Below, piece by piece: positions 34,003 through 45,485 of a DNA stretch of 64,000 nucleotides (position 1 is its first letter; every line of letters begins with the position of its first letter). A model generated the notes under the pieces. The model made no database searches and was not told the DNA's origin. It saw nothing but the letters and a program-made list of their open reading frames with translations. The DNA comes from Hyaloscypha bicolor E. Its lineage: Eukaryota > Ascomycota > Leotiomycetes > Helotiales > Hyaloscyphaceae. The stretch spans positions 124,001 through 188,000 of the forward strand of contig NW_020194628.1 of the NCBI RefSeq assembly GCF_002865645.1, written 5' to 3'. The translations under genes were made by a program, and so were the position numbers.

Positions 34003-35400
34003 ATGCCCGCAGATTACTCCGAGTCTCCCATCGGTCTCAAATGGCGCAGCAATACCCTCTTCATCATCTCCACCGTCGGCATAGGACTCTTCACCGATCT
34101 CTTTCTCTACGGTATCGTCGTTCCCATCCTCCCTTTCATCCTCGCAGACCGCCTCGACGTCCCACACAACAAAATCCAAACCTACACATCAGCCCTGCTC
34201 GCATGTTTCGCCGGGGCCTCCGTCCTGTTCTCCTTGCCCGCAGGAATCCTCGCAGATAAGCTGCCGGCACGCCAGCTGCCGTTTCTGCTTGGTCTCGTGG
34301 CTCTGCTTGCTTCAACGATCCTTTTGTGGCTGGGAGAGACGATTCCGGTTCTTGTTATAGCGAGGATTCTCCAGGGAATAAGTGCAGCAGTGGTATGGAC
34401 GATTGGCCTTGCTCTGATCTTGGATACGGTGGGGAGCAACAAGCTGGGTGTGACGATCGGGAGTATCTTCTCATTCATCAGCGTGGGGGAGCTCGCTGCT
34501 CCTGTGCTTGGAGGAATTGTGTACAAGAAGTCAGGATCAGGAGCGGTGTTTGGGATGGGGTTCGGGTTACTGGCTATCGATTTCTTGATGCGATTGGCGG
34601 TTATTGAGAAGAAGGTTGCCGTAAAGTACGGTCTCAAAGATGACGAGGAAGTGGATGAAGACGAAGCAAACGAGGATTCTCCACTCCTGGCAAATGGAGC
34701 GGGTGATCTTGACGACTGGGAGATACCCAAGGACCAACCGAAATGGATCCGCAAGTTTCCCCTCCTCTACTGCTTGAAGAATCCACGGCTTCTCGTCGCC
34801 GAACTCGTTGCTTTCACGCAAGCCACGCTCCTCGCAGTCTTCGACTCTACAATCCCAACCGAAGCACAGGACCTCTTCGGCTTCGACTCACTGAAAGCGG
34901 GTCTTCTCTTCATGCCCCTCGTTCTCCCGTACCTCGTCTTTGGTCCGCTGTTCGGAAAAGGAGTCGACAAGTACGGCCCCAAGCTGGCAGCCTCTATTGG
35001 CTTCGCATTCCTCGTCCTGCCTCTAATCCTATTAAGAATCCCACATGATGGAGGGAATGGCGAAATAGCGAAATTCTGTGTCTTTCTGGGGATGTGTGGA
35101 ATAGGTATGGCAATGATCAGTGCACCGAGCATTGTCGAGGCGAGTTTTGTCGTCGAGCAGTATTACAGGGCCAATCCGGAGGTCTTTGGAGACGAAGGGC
35201 CGTACGCACAATTATATGCGATCAACAGTATGGTGTTCAGTGCGGGATTAACTCTGGGGCCCCTGGTTTCCGGGGCTTTGAGGGACGCGATTGGGTTTGG
35301 GAATATGAATGCTGTGGTTGCAGGCATGTGCGCTGTTGTCAGCGTGTTGTGTTATATATTTCTTGGGGGGCCATCATTGAATAGTTTGAAAAAGAAGTAG
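34003..35400 (+). CDS. MFS transporter, DHA1/vesicular-amine-transporter-like
   Basis: Single exon, 465 aa from the ATG at 34003 (context CACAATCATG). The frame is open from 33796, but the extra N-terminus has no membrane pattern. Helix 1 reads TLFIISTVGIGLFTDLFLYG, then VVPILPFILADRL and the loop 2-3 motif GILADKLPARQLPF, which fits the MFS motif A. The motif RILQGISAAVVWTIGLALI lies in helices 4-5, as in drug:proton antiporters. An acidic cytoplasmic loop (DDEEVDEDEANEDSPLL) lies in the middle, at about residues 210-230. The architecture matches fungal VMAT-like DHA1 exporters. The substrate cannot be inferred. No breaks seen. Confidence 0.85.
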   Translation: MPADYSESPIGLKWRSNTLFIISTVGIGLFTDLFLYGIVVPILPFILADRLDVPHNKIQTYTSALLACFAGASVLFSLPAGILADKLPARQLPFLLGLVALLASTILLWLGETIPVLVIARILQGISAAVVWTIGLALILDTVGSNKLGVTIGSIFSFISVGELAAPVLGGIVYKKSGSGAVFGMGFGLLAIDFLMRLAVIEKKVAVKYGLKDDEEVDEDEANEDSPLLANGAGDLDDWEIPKDQPKWIRKFPLLYCLKNPRLLVAELVAFTQATLLAVFDSTIPTEAQDLFGFDSLKAGLLFMPLVLPYLVFGPLFGKGVDKYGPKLAASIGFAFLVLPLILLRIPHDGGNGEIAKFCVFLGMCGIGMAMISAPSIVEASFVVEQYYRANPEVFGDEGPYAQLYAINSMVFSAGLTLGPLVSGALRDAIGFGNMNAVVAGMCAVVSVLCYIFLGGPSLNSLKKK

Positions 35401-35913
35401 ATGGCATAGAATTCGTGTCAATATGAGGAAACGATGAAGAGTCTATTTCCAGTTTTAGAAGTGCCGGAAAGAGGTGCCCACGTGCGTGACTGATGAACCT
35501 GATTACCACACTTGCTATAAAGAAGACGCCTGTGAAAGAGTTTTGAGCTGTTTTGGAATAATTTAGCACGGTTCAGAACTAATGCGTTTAGGATTTGGGG
35601 TTCTAAACCCCTACACCTTCATCATTTTGGAGTCTAGAAATAAAAAGGGGCAAATTCTGACCTCAATTCTGATGAAATAGTCCGCGCTCAAATTCGCATA
35701 AAAACAGTACAAACTAACCAGAAAACTCTCATAGCCCATTTAATAAAGCCTTAAGGAAAGGCAGAATGCGTATTCGTAAGTAAATACGTACTAGTAAGTA
35801 GAAAATCGTTTATTATACATGAGATCCCCTCATCAATTCATTATCCATTCATGTAATCCATGCATCCCAACTCCATAGTCATAGCATCAATATTCATACA
35901 CTCGTATACCACC
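35401..35913. other. Intergenic with a dispersed repeat copy
   Basis: 35600-35750 resembles 38955-39120 in the same direction (AAGGGGCAA...CTGAC...GCTCAAAT.CG...). No gene seen. Convergent 3' ends flank it. Confidence 0.4.
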
Positions 35914-37607
35914 TTAACGCCGACGCTCATTATTTACCATACTCACCTCTATCACAAAATTGTCTTTCGGGGGCGGCGTGGGGGGTGTCTCCGCTTGATC
36001 GGCTCGGGCAGCCGAAATCGTCCGCTCCAGCTCTACAAAGCCCGTCGCAGAGGAGTGGTAACGATCAGAACGGCGCCCGAAATCAATACCTTGCCATGGT
36101 TTTGGTTGTGGTTCTCGTCCGTTGGTGGGGAACGTGCCTCCGGTGGTGGAGAGTATGGATTTGGGAAAGAGTTTGAGGAGGAGGACGCGGAGAGCGGGGA
36201 GGCTGGCGCAGATCATGGCGGCAGAGAGCTCGAGGATTGTCCAGACTACGGCATTGACGTTGTCCCCTTGGTATGTTGTTAGTTCTTTTGGATGAGAACG
36301 AGATGAAAATGGGAAATGAGATATTGGCCACACTTACAGGAAGGGTCGAGGGAGTTCCCGAAGGAGATGAGGGACTTGAGACGGATCATGGAAACTACAC
36401 AACCTCTTTTATGGTATTAGTAAAATCATTGCAAGAATGTCTGAGACTTACATGCTTCCCAAAATCAACATAAATCCGATTCCGATCTTCTTCCTCGTAC
36501 TCATTTGCAGCTTTACAAGCAAGGGTAATGGAAGGGCAACGATAACGAGATCCTCAACGATGCCCACAGTGCTAATAGCATAAGCGACAGCTTTGATATC
36601 CAAACATTTGCCTCCTCTGATATCCCTGTCCCAAAAGAAGGACACAGGTTGACAGGCGAATATCGTTAAAGACGAGAGAACAACTGTGATGAGAGCGATG
36701 AAAACTATAGTTCCGTACGCGGTATAGCGGAACGATGGCGAGTGTTCGAAGAGTCGGAGGTAGAGGAAGATCACGGAGATCTTTGTTAGGGTAATGGATA
36801 TCACATAGGCGTTCTCTACGATGTAAACTAGGTAGACATAAGAACAAGTATCTAATCTTCAAGATACGGAGAACTTACAATATTTCAAAAAAAGCGAGAG
36901 ATCGCCGTCTTGAAGATCCCAGATATGTCTCCCAAAGCCTACCTTTGACACTGGGAAGGTCAGTCACTGGCCAATAGGAGGAGGATATAATACCATACTC
37001 TTGATTGTAAGGTACGTGGATGCGAACAAGATAGTCTGGCGACATCAGCGCCTGCGTAGCACACAAGCATCGGACATACCTGAGCAATAATGACAATCCA
37101 ATCGTCTATGCCCATAGTGCGAGACACCCAGATTTTGGATATCAGACGCAAGACGACCAACACAGTTGTGAACGTGTAGACAGTGGCAGTCAGAACAATC
37201 GGCACAGCAGATCGATCTGGATGTGGCAAATGGCAGACGCTTGCCTGCACTTTTGCAAGAACTATTCCATGAACCTCGTTAGGAAATTGACACAAACGAA
37301 GGAAGGCAAAAGGGACACACTCAATCCATCGTGCATTGTGCAATTTTCTAACAGACATGCTGTCATCAACTGTGGTAATTCGGTGCTCTTGCATTGACAA
37401 GCTGTGTTAAGCAGCGGGCAATTAATCTTTGGCACAGTGACTGCTACGCAAGCGAGCTAGGTAAATCAGTGAGATGATATTTAAGGTAAGAGAAACCGAG
37501 ATGCTTACCCCACATGTTGTTGCGTTCGCCAAAGAGTATTGTTGAGCGCTGATAGTTGACAATATCCACGCCAGGACGGCGAATATTCCAAGGTCAAGGT
37601 ATTTCAT
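35914..37607 (-). CDS. PTH11-like receptor with CFEM domain (7TM rhodopsin-like)
   Basis: Begins with a signal peptide (MKYLDLGIFAVLAWILST). Exon 1 is 37607-37509, exon 2 37456-37321 and exon 3 starts at 37249. The extracellular CFEM-like domain has the cysteine pattern CGLAC, INC, ACQC, TAC, ENC and SVC. Helices follow: IVLTATVYTFTTVLVVLRLI with the DDW motif (GIDDWIVIIAQ), then a likely 36-nt exon (ALMSPDYLVRIH), VGFGRHIWDL, NAYVISITLTKISVIFLYLR, a helix ending in FACQPVSFFWD, and VAYAISTVGIVEDLVIVALP. The last exons hold NVNAVVWTILELSAAMICAS and a Pro-rich cytoplasmic tail. This matches fungal PTH11-class G-protein-coupled receptors, which sense surfaces or host cues at the plasma membrane. 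Some splice sites in the middle were not fixed. No lesion seen. Confidence 0.8.
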
Positions 37608-38172
37608 GTTGAAGGTGGGCAGCTGGTGATTGTCGAATGTGTCACCGTATCACTGAGTTATCGATAATTTGTTGCATTCCTTTCCCCCTCTCATGTTTTT
37701 TTTTTGTTCTGCCAAACAGCAGGACACACATTGATCAGTTCTTGATAGAAAGAAAAGGAAGAGGAGATATGGGTCGCTTGCTGGTCCATACGCCTTTCGT
37801 TTCGTGGGAACGGGAAGTTCTGTCTCGACTCGCAGGACTAAGATAAGGATACGTGCCAGAAGAAGGCGAGAAAGAGAAGCCGCTCAACGCCACTTCTAGC
37901 CACAGGAAGAGTTTCCTCCGGTGCAAGTCTCAGTAATGTCTTACGTTGAACTCTGCCATTGGCCCCACTTTCCTCAGCGTTGTGGGGAGACACGGCACTG
38001 CCCGTCTCGTTGAAACTATTGACAAAACACTGTCCGCTCTCTAGAACAAAGCACAACGAGATTTCACAAATAGCACTGCCTTAGACAGGATCCATCCTAG
38101 GTCTTCGCCCAATCCAGTCTCATAAAGAGACCTGATATTCCCATTCTGCGATCTTGAGATCTGAGGTGTTAT
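37608..38172. other. Receptor upstream region
   Basis: Leader and promoter of the PTH11-like gene on the minus strand. No further gene recognised. Confidence 0.4.
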
Positions 38173-38577
38173 TCAGGTTTCCCTTTCGGAGGTAAGGGTG
38201 TATCTCCCCTCAGCTTCCCCGGCCCGCGTGGCTTCCAGGTTCTTTTTAGAACTCGAGCCGGCTTTGAATAGATGAACAGAGCTCAAATCTGTATCGTTGG
38301 AATTGGCTGTCGAAAAAGAGGAGTCCTTGGCAGAAACTGTTGGTTCCCTTCTTCGCCAATCGAGGCCGACGGTAGCTACGGTGGCTGAAACGGCCCGGAG
38401 AAGGTCCTGTTCCTGTTCCGCGCTGCACCTCGCGGGCCGATAGATCAGCGTAGGAACAGTGTTCTTTCCGTGAGCTGGGTTTTTTGCACACGGCACTTTG
38501 CCACATGAGCCGTCCCGTGCAAAGGTGGCGTTCGGTACGCCAGCTGCGATGACAGGTCTCTGGGACCACGCGCCCAA
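38173..38577 (-). CDS. Doubtful ORF, 134 aa
   Basis: An open frame with PNATFARDGSCGKVPCAKN and a polar C-terminal half. No signal peptide, domain or splice support. It may be a chance frame. Included because nothing else explains this 400-nt stretch. Confidence 0.2.
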   Translation of the reverse strand: MGAWSQRPVIAAGVPNATFARDGSCGKVPCAKNPAHGKNTVPTLIYRPARCSAEQEQDLLRAVSATVATVGLDWRRREPTVSAKDSSFSTANSNDTDLSSVHLFKAGSSSKKNLEATRAGEAEGRYTLTSERET

Positions 38578-38954
38578 TGCCCCTACATGATCCTGGTTTC
38601 TCGTTAATGTCGAAATTGTGGGGTAAGGACTAATTGTGGCGCGCCGATGCTTGATCAGCGAGGAGAGTCAGATGGCTCGCGGAGGCTTGCAAGATAAGAG
38701 AGACTACGGTTAGCATCTTAGCCCACTACGTTAATAGACGCCATGTGCAGTTAGAAATAGAACACGTTGAAGCTTAAAATAAAAAATTCTTTCAAAAAAA
38801 GCTTCTACCCTTGTCAAAAAGAAATTCGTGACAGGGTGGTGATCACGTGACCCATTAAAGATTTTTAAGCTTCCATTGTAGAATGTGTCTGAAACGAAGA
38901 GGTAATTGCAAAAATGCTATAAACTGCACGGTCTTCGTGTTTATATAATCGGGG

Positions 38955-39125
38955 ACACTAAACTCTGCAACATCAACATTTGAGGTCTGAGAATTAAGGG
39001 GCAACTGCTGACTTCGCTTGTGGCAAGGGGAATTCCAAGTCTCAAGCAACACTTTGTGCTCAAATCCGTTCAAAAAGATATGAAACCAGCTAGAAAATCC
39101 TCTCGACCGCTCATATTCTTTTAAA
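38955..39125. repeat. Dispersed non-coding repeat, second copy
   Basis: Imperfect copy, same orientation, of 35600-35750. Shared words include GGTCTGAGAA/GAGTCTAGAA, AAGGGGCAA, GCTCAAAT and the CCAGAAAA/GCTAGAAAA region. Ends are not sharp and no inverted termini were seen. Confidence 0.4.
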
Positions 39126-39238
39126 TCAAATATCCCAATTCCTCGAGTTCCAGAATTACCCCCTTTTCAAGACCACATAGTATTTATTCTCCACACCAGG
39201 CTGAAACGGGTAAAGGTCCGCTCCAGCCTACTACAGTA

Positions 39239-39427
39239 CTATCCCCCCCCTAGTTCAAAGCGCCATCACGAGATTAGTAACGCCACCCCAAAACCTCGTT
39301 TATATCCCCAACATAGGAAATCTCAGGTGCTTTGGAGAGTCTCTATTCGCTATAGACCCTTGATAGGGCCCGTGCAGGCGTGGTGTTATCAATCTCGTGA
39401 TGGCGCTTTGAACCGGGGGGGGGATAG
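39239..39427. mobile_element. Miniature element with C-tract termini, 189 bp
   Basis: The left end CTATCCCCCCCCTAGTTCAA and the right end (reverse complement CTATCCCCCCCCCGGTTCAA) continue as inverted repeats through AAGCGCCATCACGAGATT. TA lies outside both ends (39237-39238 and 39428-39429). Non-coding. Shares its terminal word with the larger element at 39514. Confidence 0.8.
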
Positions 39428-39513
39428 TACCTACGTGGGGTTTTAAAGGTTAATTGACACCTGATTACCTCAATTAGCACCTGATTACAGGGTTTCCACC
39501 GGCGAACCAGCTA

Positions 39514-41332
39514 CTATCCCCCCCCTAGTTTAATTCACGGTAGGTCCAATATTCGCCACTGTCTGATTCCACCCATCACCTTACTTAGAGCACGCGATTA
39601 TGCGCTTACCGCCTTCCTAATTAAGCAATAATAAAGCCAGCAGTCTTGGTGTTTTCACCACACTCTCTTTGCTCAGCACTCACTATCTCGTCAGCCTTTA
39701 CTCTCGCACTTCCGCATTAGGAAATTATGAAGCCAGAAGCCTGGTGTTTTGATTTTCTTCTCTTCTATATTCCTCTCAATACTTAGTAGGGCCCCCCCTA
39801 GCATCAATCACAGTTTAATACCTTCTCCACCAGCTATTATATAAGCCTTGGATATACTCGTCTAGTATAGCGTCCCACGCATCTTGTATAATCTTGCGAA
39901 GTTAATCTAAATAGATCTTATCCGGTTGGTAGCGTGCTTCCCAGTAATGCTCCTCAATCTAATTCTTTATCTAATTCCACACATGCTCAATAAGGTTCAA
40001 GTCTGGTGAGTATCAAGGAGCTAGAATTATAGGAATATGGCGAATAAGTAAGTTTGTCTTTGTCTCGTACGATCGGTAAGAGGAGGCATTGTCTTGCCAG
40101 AACCGGTACCGACTAAGTGGGTGGTTACGGAAGAACCGCTCTATTATTGAGAGGATCTTGCGGTCGTATCATGCAGAGTTAATCGAGCCCTATTCCTTTT
40201 CCCAGAAGAGAGCAGGCCCCTTCTTGCCATCGACTATACTCCCCCAGAACATCCACGAAGGCAGCTTAGAGTACTTGTGTCTCATACACTCAGGGAGTAA
40301 GCGATCGCTTCTATCCTTTAAGCAAGTAATATACGAACTCGTATGAGCCCCTCCAAATGCCCATACTTCGTCTATAAAGCAGATCCTTTATACGTCTGGG
40401 CGAGGCCACGTTTTCCCGTCCTCTGCTAAGTCCAGCCTCTCCTGGCAGACTTCAGGATCATCTGAGAACCCCTTCTTGCGTGAGATACGGCGGCAGTATC
40501 CAATTTCGTCTATAGCTATACGAATAGCCTGCTCCTTTGCGTGGAGCTGTGGAAGGAAGTATGGGATCTTTTGGTATGCCACGTGATGGTGAGAAGGAGA
40601 GGAAAGTAACTACTCCTTAAGCTATGTTTTCTCAGGAGTATGGAGCTTCGCATACCTCCCTGATTTGCTCTTCTGTGGCGTAAGACGGTGGTGTTTAGCC
40701 TAGCGAATCTGATTTTCAGTGACGTCGAGAGTCTCTTTAATTTGAGCCCACGGTATCTTAAAGAGAAGCACTATTTGGATCTGCAAGCGCTTATCACGTA
40801 TATAATCAGTCGAGATCAATCGCATAGAGTCATTACTACCATTTGAGAGCTACGAATCAGCTTGAGAGTCTTGGATAAAGGGAGGAGGACTGCGGGGAGA
40901 CGTGAACAGAGAGTCTGGGAGAGGAGCTAGTGAAGAGGGTATAGGACAAAGAGAGGGAGAGGCTATAGAGCGAGGACCGTCACGTGAATCCCACGATTAC
41001 ATAGTCTTTTGGGAATCAGGGATATTAATGAATTCATTAATATCAAAAGGAGGGGTATGCGGTTACGCAGAGGGTGGAGTCTCTGTGTCGTACAGATTTC
41101 CGTACGGTGGTAAAGTAGTATATTAATCTATTTAAAAATGTATTTAAAAATGAAGCTATTCAAACACATATACGCAGGCTATTCTGCCGCTCTTATGGTG
41201 CTGCGTGGAGTGATCTCTGGCCAGTATTTGAGAGCTCTGATTAGCTGGAATGTGGAGTGAGGTGTGGTGTGAGTAAAGCGTGAGAGTATGGCGAATATGG
41301 ACCCACCGTGAATTAAACCGGGGGGGGGATAG
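39514..41332 (-). mobile_element. Tc1/mariner-type transposon with C-tract termini, 1819 bp, RIP-damaged
   Basis: About 45-bp terminal inverted repeats begin CTATCCCCCCCC and continue TTTAATTCACGG. TA flanks both ends (39512-39513 and 41333-41334). The minus strand carries a degenerate DDE transposase: a 40582-40388 frame (SRKKGFSDDPEVCQERL), a block equivalent to FWQDNASS near 40110, and SPDLNLIEHVWNWI near 39980. The order and motifs fit the Tc1-type DDE superfamily. Stop codons interrupt every frame, so it is not active. This is the likely source of the small element at 39239. Confidence 0.8.
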
Positions 41333-41334
41333 TA

Positions 41335-42625
41335 GAATTACAGGGTAATCCCACTAATCAGAACAGGTATCGGAACAGCTGATTACGGTGAGTCTCCTGT
41401 TTCTCATGCCGCTATAAGATGCTTCACTCTCGTCCTCTTCTCTCTCAACTTATTAATGGAATCATTAATCTTTATTCCTATACCAAAAACATACTCAAAC
41501 CCGTCGACTAGAGATGATCGTCTTCGCATACAAACTCTCTACTATACTGCTGGCTGGACTATCGCTGATATTCTCCTCCAGAACCCAAAGCTTACTCGTA
41601 AGCAGATTAATTACGCCCTATAGTATCGTCCAACACCTCAAAAGAAACGATATGGCCGTTATCCACTCCTCTCTACTCCTCAACGCAAGCACCTTATTAG
41701 CTAGGCTACCTTCAGCTCCCTCTCACGCGATATTCCAAGGAAAGAGCTGCCGAAATAGCTTGGCTAGAACTGTGGGGAATACGCTATTCGTATAGCCTTC
41801 AAGAAGGAGGGTTACTGCCGGGGTATAAGAAGACGAACACCCCCAATCTCTCCTAAGAATCAAAGGCTCCGGCTTGAGTAGGCACAAGAGCATCTAAACT
41901 GGACAGACGATTAATGGAACGAGATCTGCTGGAGCGATGAGACTTGGGTATAGCCAGGCTATTATAAGAGACAGTGGTATACAAGGAAAATCGGTTTATC
42001 TGAGCTCTTCCACCCAGATTATATCCAATACAAGTGGCAGAGGCGAATTAGCTAGATATTCTGGGGCTGTATAAGTGGGAAGTATGGGAAAGGGAGAGGC
42101 TTGTTCTGGGAGAAAGAGTGGGGGACAATTACAACGAAATCGTACTGCGAGCATACCGTACCAGTAATCGTCAATTACCTCTTTAATCACCCAGGCCTCT
42201 ACTTCTAACAAGACGGTGGATCAGGGCATAAGGCAGCAGAGACACTTGCTCTCTTAAAGAGCTGGAATGTGAGGCTGATTTTCTGGCCACCATTCTCTCC
42301 AGATCTGTCCCCAATTAAGAATATATGGGACCGTCTCAAGGATCTCTTAGAAGAGATAGATCCTGCGTGTACCGTAATAAAGCAAGGCTCCGGGCAGCTG
42401 TTTTAAGAGCATGGGAGACAATTACAGTTACAGAGGTAAGAGAGAGAATAAGGACGATGCACCAGCGTTGTCTGGATGTAATTGCAGCTAATGGAATGGA
42501 GACAAAGTGGTAGAATTGTCTGAATAGCTTCAATTGCAGTAATTTGCCCCTGTGGACTGAGAGTGAGGTGTGTATAAAGCGGCAATGCTTGCGTAATTTA
42601 ACCTATATTGATCCCTGTAACAGGT
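41335..42625 (+). mobile_element. Second Tc1/mariner-type transposon, degenerate
   Basis: Plus-strand transposase pieces: ADILLQNPKLTRKQINYAL (about 41560), IFWGCISGKYGKGRGLFWEK (about 42055), DGGSGHKAAETLALLKSWNV (about 42215) and FSPDLSPIKNIWDRLKDLL (about 42297). The DGG...SPDLSPIKNIW spacing fits a DDE/D Tc1-type core. Stops and frame changes break it. The ends are uncertain: TACAGGGTAAT near 41338 and CCCTGTA near 42614 could be short termini. It abuts the previous element and ends about 100 bp upstream of SGF73. Confidence 0.65.
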
Positions 42626-42719
42626 ATGCAGCCTCGCCTCGCATCACATCACTCAACCTCACTCGAGCCAAGAGACGCGATAATCCATCAACCACAGCCC
42701 CGCATCCATCGCCGCCATC

Positions 42720-44657
42720 ATGGCTGCAGCTGTGGGCAGTAGCAAAGGTCTTTCTCCATGTGCGCTACTTATCCAGGGCACAGCTAACCTACCCAGCCTC
42801 GGTCGCGAGCGACGATGACTCCACGATCAAGGTTGCGCCCAAGAAGGTTGCGAAGGACAAGCCTGCTGGGAAAATCAAACTGAAGACTCCGGCGCCAAAG
42901 CAGAACAAGCCGGGGAATTGGCGGGATGGGAGTGTGATTGATGGTTTGTCCCAAGGAACGTGCGACAGGCGTTGCTGACGTAAAGTAGATGGAAAGAAAG
43001 GCACTGATACTCCCAACAGCGCCTCTGGTCCTGCGAGCCCTGGCCCGGTGGTCAATCAACTTGATGACTCTGTGCGAGAGAATTTCCCCACTGGAAGACC
43101 GCTTGAAGACCCGACTGAGCTGCAACAGTGCAAGATTTGCAAGAAGGGTATACTGAAGACTGTGAGTGCTGCACACGTCGAAGCGTGTATCAAGGCCAAG
43201 AACGAGAAGTTGAAGAAGAAGAAAGAACAAAAGGAAGCGAGGGAACGAGAGAAGAAGTTGGCGGCGAAGGGAGACGAGAAGGACAAGGACAAAGACAAGG
43301 ACGAGGAGGGAGACACCAGGATGGAGGATGAGGATGAGGACGAGGATGTTGCGGCGGATAAAAAAGGGCCCGGCGGCTTGAAAAGTACGAAGAAGAGCGC
43401 GGGCAAGAAAATTGAGGTTGATGATACCAAGAAGGGCAAGAAGAGAAAGGCGGACGGAGATGCGGAGAAAGGACCCAAGCAGAAGAAGAAGAAGGAAGAG
43501 CCGAAGCCAAAGGCACCGAAGCAAAAAGGTATTTTGTTTTTCTATTTTGCTATTTTCCAAATTTCCAAATTTGCACAGTGCTTCTTGCCGTTCTTCCGAG
43601 TCTAAAGCATCGCCGCCTTGTGGTTGTGGTTGTGGTAGTGCTATCGATATAGATTCTTTTCTTATCAGAGGACGGCTCTCTTTGCTTCCTCTCCAAATCC
43701 TTTCTTTCCAAACATCAGACAAGCAACCTGGCTGCTGCTATGGCGTACCAGCCTTGCAGGAAGGCTCCTGCCACGGACTCGCTCTGCAAGTCGATGAGAC
43801 TGTCCAGTGCGATCAAGCAAGAACTCAAGTACCAGGCTTTGTCTGGAGAAGATGGTGAAGAAGACGTGTCCGATGGAGGCACTGTCACAGATCTCTCTTC
43901 AGTCTTTGATCTGGAGGACGAGCCTCTTGATGGATTTTTTGTATTTGGCTTGTGGTTTATGGGTCGTGGGTTTTCTACAACTGTCTCGCTCTCTTGCTAA
44001 CAATCTCGCAGGTCCTGTCGATGTTGAGCGTCAGTGCGGTGTGAGCAAGGACGGTGTCCCGTGCGCCCGATCCTTGACCTGCAAGAGCCACTCCATGGGT
44101 GCTAAGCGCGCTGTTGCTGGACGTTCTCTCCCCTACGACATGCTTCTCGCAGCATATCAAAAGAAGAACCAGGCGAAGCAGCAGAGTAAGTCCTTTTCCT
44201 CGGACGCGTCAACATGTCACTGACCCTCCAAACAGAGGCCGCGATCGACGCCAACGCTCCACTCGAGGACGAGGAAGCTGGCAATGGACCTGTCGACTCG
44301 GATGAAGAACTCACTGCAGTCATGCATGGTCTTTCCAACTGGAACCCTCAACCCGTTGTCCCTCCTCTTGTCCACGAGCCGATCGAGAAGAAGTACATGC
44401 GCCAACGCCTCTACGAACAACTCCACAACGCCACCAACGGCTTCACGGTCAACATCTTCAAGGTCGTCGGTTATGGTGCACAAACTCTTGCGCCGGGCCA
44501 TCCGGGTTTGTTGGAGCAAGAAGGAGACGCCGACGGCGAGATCGACAACGGCCAGGGCTTGGGTATCGGCATGAACGGAGTTGCTGCTCGTAGAGCCAGT
44601 GGCTTCAATATGCAACTGCCTCCGCAGCGACGTCCTTCCGGCACGAATCAACGATAA
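42720..44657 (+). CDS. SGF73: SAGA complex subunit Sgf73 (SCA7 domain)
   Basis: Sgf73/ataxin-7 anchors the histone H2B deubiquitinase module to the SAGA coactivator. Exons: 42720-42747, 42797-42943, 42989-43528, 44012-44185 and 44236-44657, giving 436 aa with all phases checked. Introns 1-3 have CTAAC/CTGAC branch sites; intron 1 has a weak GTCTTT donor. Exon 3 holds a zinc-finger-like [20 protein letters not shown] and long Lys/Glu/Asp-rich tracts. Exon 4 holds the SCA7 domain ([20 protein letters not shown], then [20 protein letters not shown]). The C-terminus includes [19 protein letters not shown]. Intron 3 is 483 nt, long for this genome. A degenerate transposon lies just upstream and may overlap the promoter. 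Confidence 0.9.
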
Positions 44658-45363
44658 TGGCGTTCATGTTTCTGTTCTTCGGATGTGCATAATGGGTTGA
44701 GCATTCAATCGGCGTTTTGTCTCTCGGAGGTTCACGGATTTTGCATGCTGGCGTTATGGATCATCCGGCTACGGCCTGGTCGATATTGAGGGACTCGGGG
44801 CGTGGCGTATCATAGGTAGTCGGGAGCTACTTCATCCCCAAGCAGGGTGGCAAATACAGTCATTTGAACATTCCTTCGCGTTTTGCGTGCTCTCTGCCTG
44901 ATGCTTGATTTTTTGCATTGATTCTATTCAAGTTCTTGAAGTCAGCGCGCCTGCGTTCGGAGTTGCTTCTGTTGGAAACGTTCATGCTCAAGGGAAGCAA
45001 TATCTTCTACTCAATTCTTGCGCCCTTCGAATTTCTCGGGCCTCACGTAGTACCCAACGACGCAAGCAACCCGACTCAACATGTGACGTGGTAAGATCTG
45101 GGTTATTTTTAAGTTTGGGATCTTAGTCCGTTGAAGCCTTTCAGCCGCCACGAATAAGCATTTGGGCTTTCTTTTGTCAACTCTATCATAATGCCGCACC
45201 AAAGACTACCAAGGCAGGCATATGACGCTTTTTGTCACCAGGATTGAAAGCTCACTTGGATTTTATTTTGCAACTCATCATATTCAAGGTCAATATAGAG
45301 GAAAATGGTTTACTTTCTTGGGGCACGAACTTGGACGGAATATAATAGTCGGACTTAACGTCG
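44658..45363. other. SGF73 3' flank
   Basis: Short frames only. No gene or repeat recognised. Confidence 0.4.
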
Positions 45364-45391
45364 CGACTAGAGGGTAGGGCCCCTCTAGTCG
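45364..45391. repeat. 11-bp perfect inverted repeat, 6-nt loop
   Basis: CGACTAGAGGG at 45364-45374 is mirrored by CCCTCTAGTCG at 45381-45391. It is followed by two copies of TGGCCCGCG. It may mark an element end near the pogo fragment at 45486. Confidence 0.8.
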
Positions 45392-45485
45392 GGGAGAGCG
45401 AATTGGCCCGCGAAAGCGAGATGGCCCGCGCCAAACGCATAGATTTTTGATTTATATGCAACACCCATTGTAAAAATCAATTAAT

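Noticed and set aside
42784..43722. 312-aa minus-strand frame, Leu-rich and membrane-like
   Set aside because: Antisense to the Lys/Glu-rich SGF73 exons, whose complement reads as Leu/Phe/Ser; also crosses intron borders.
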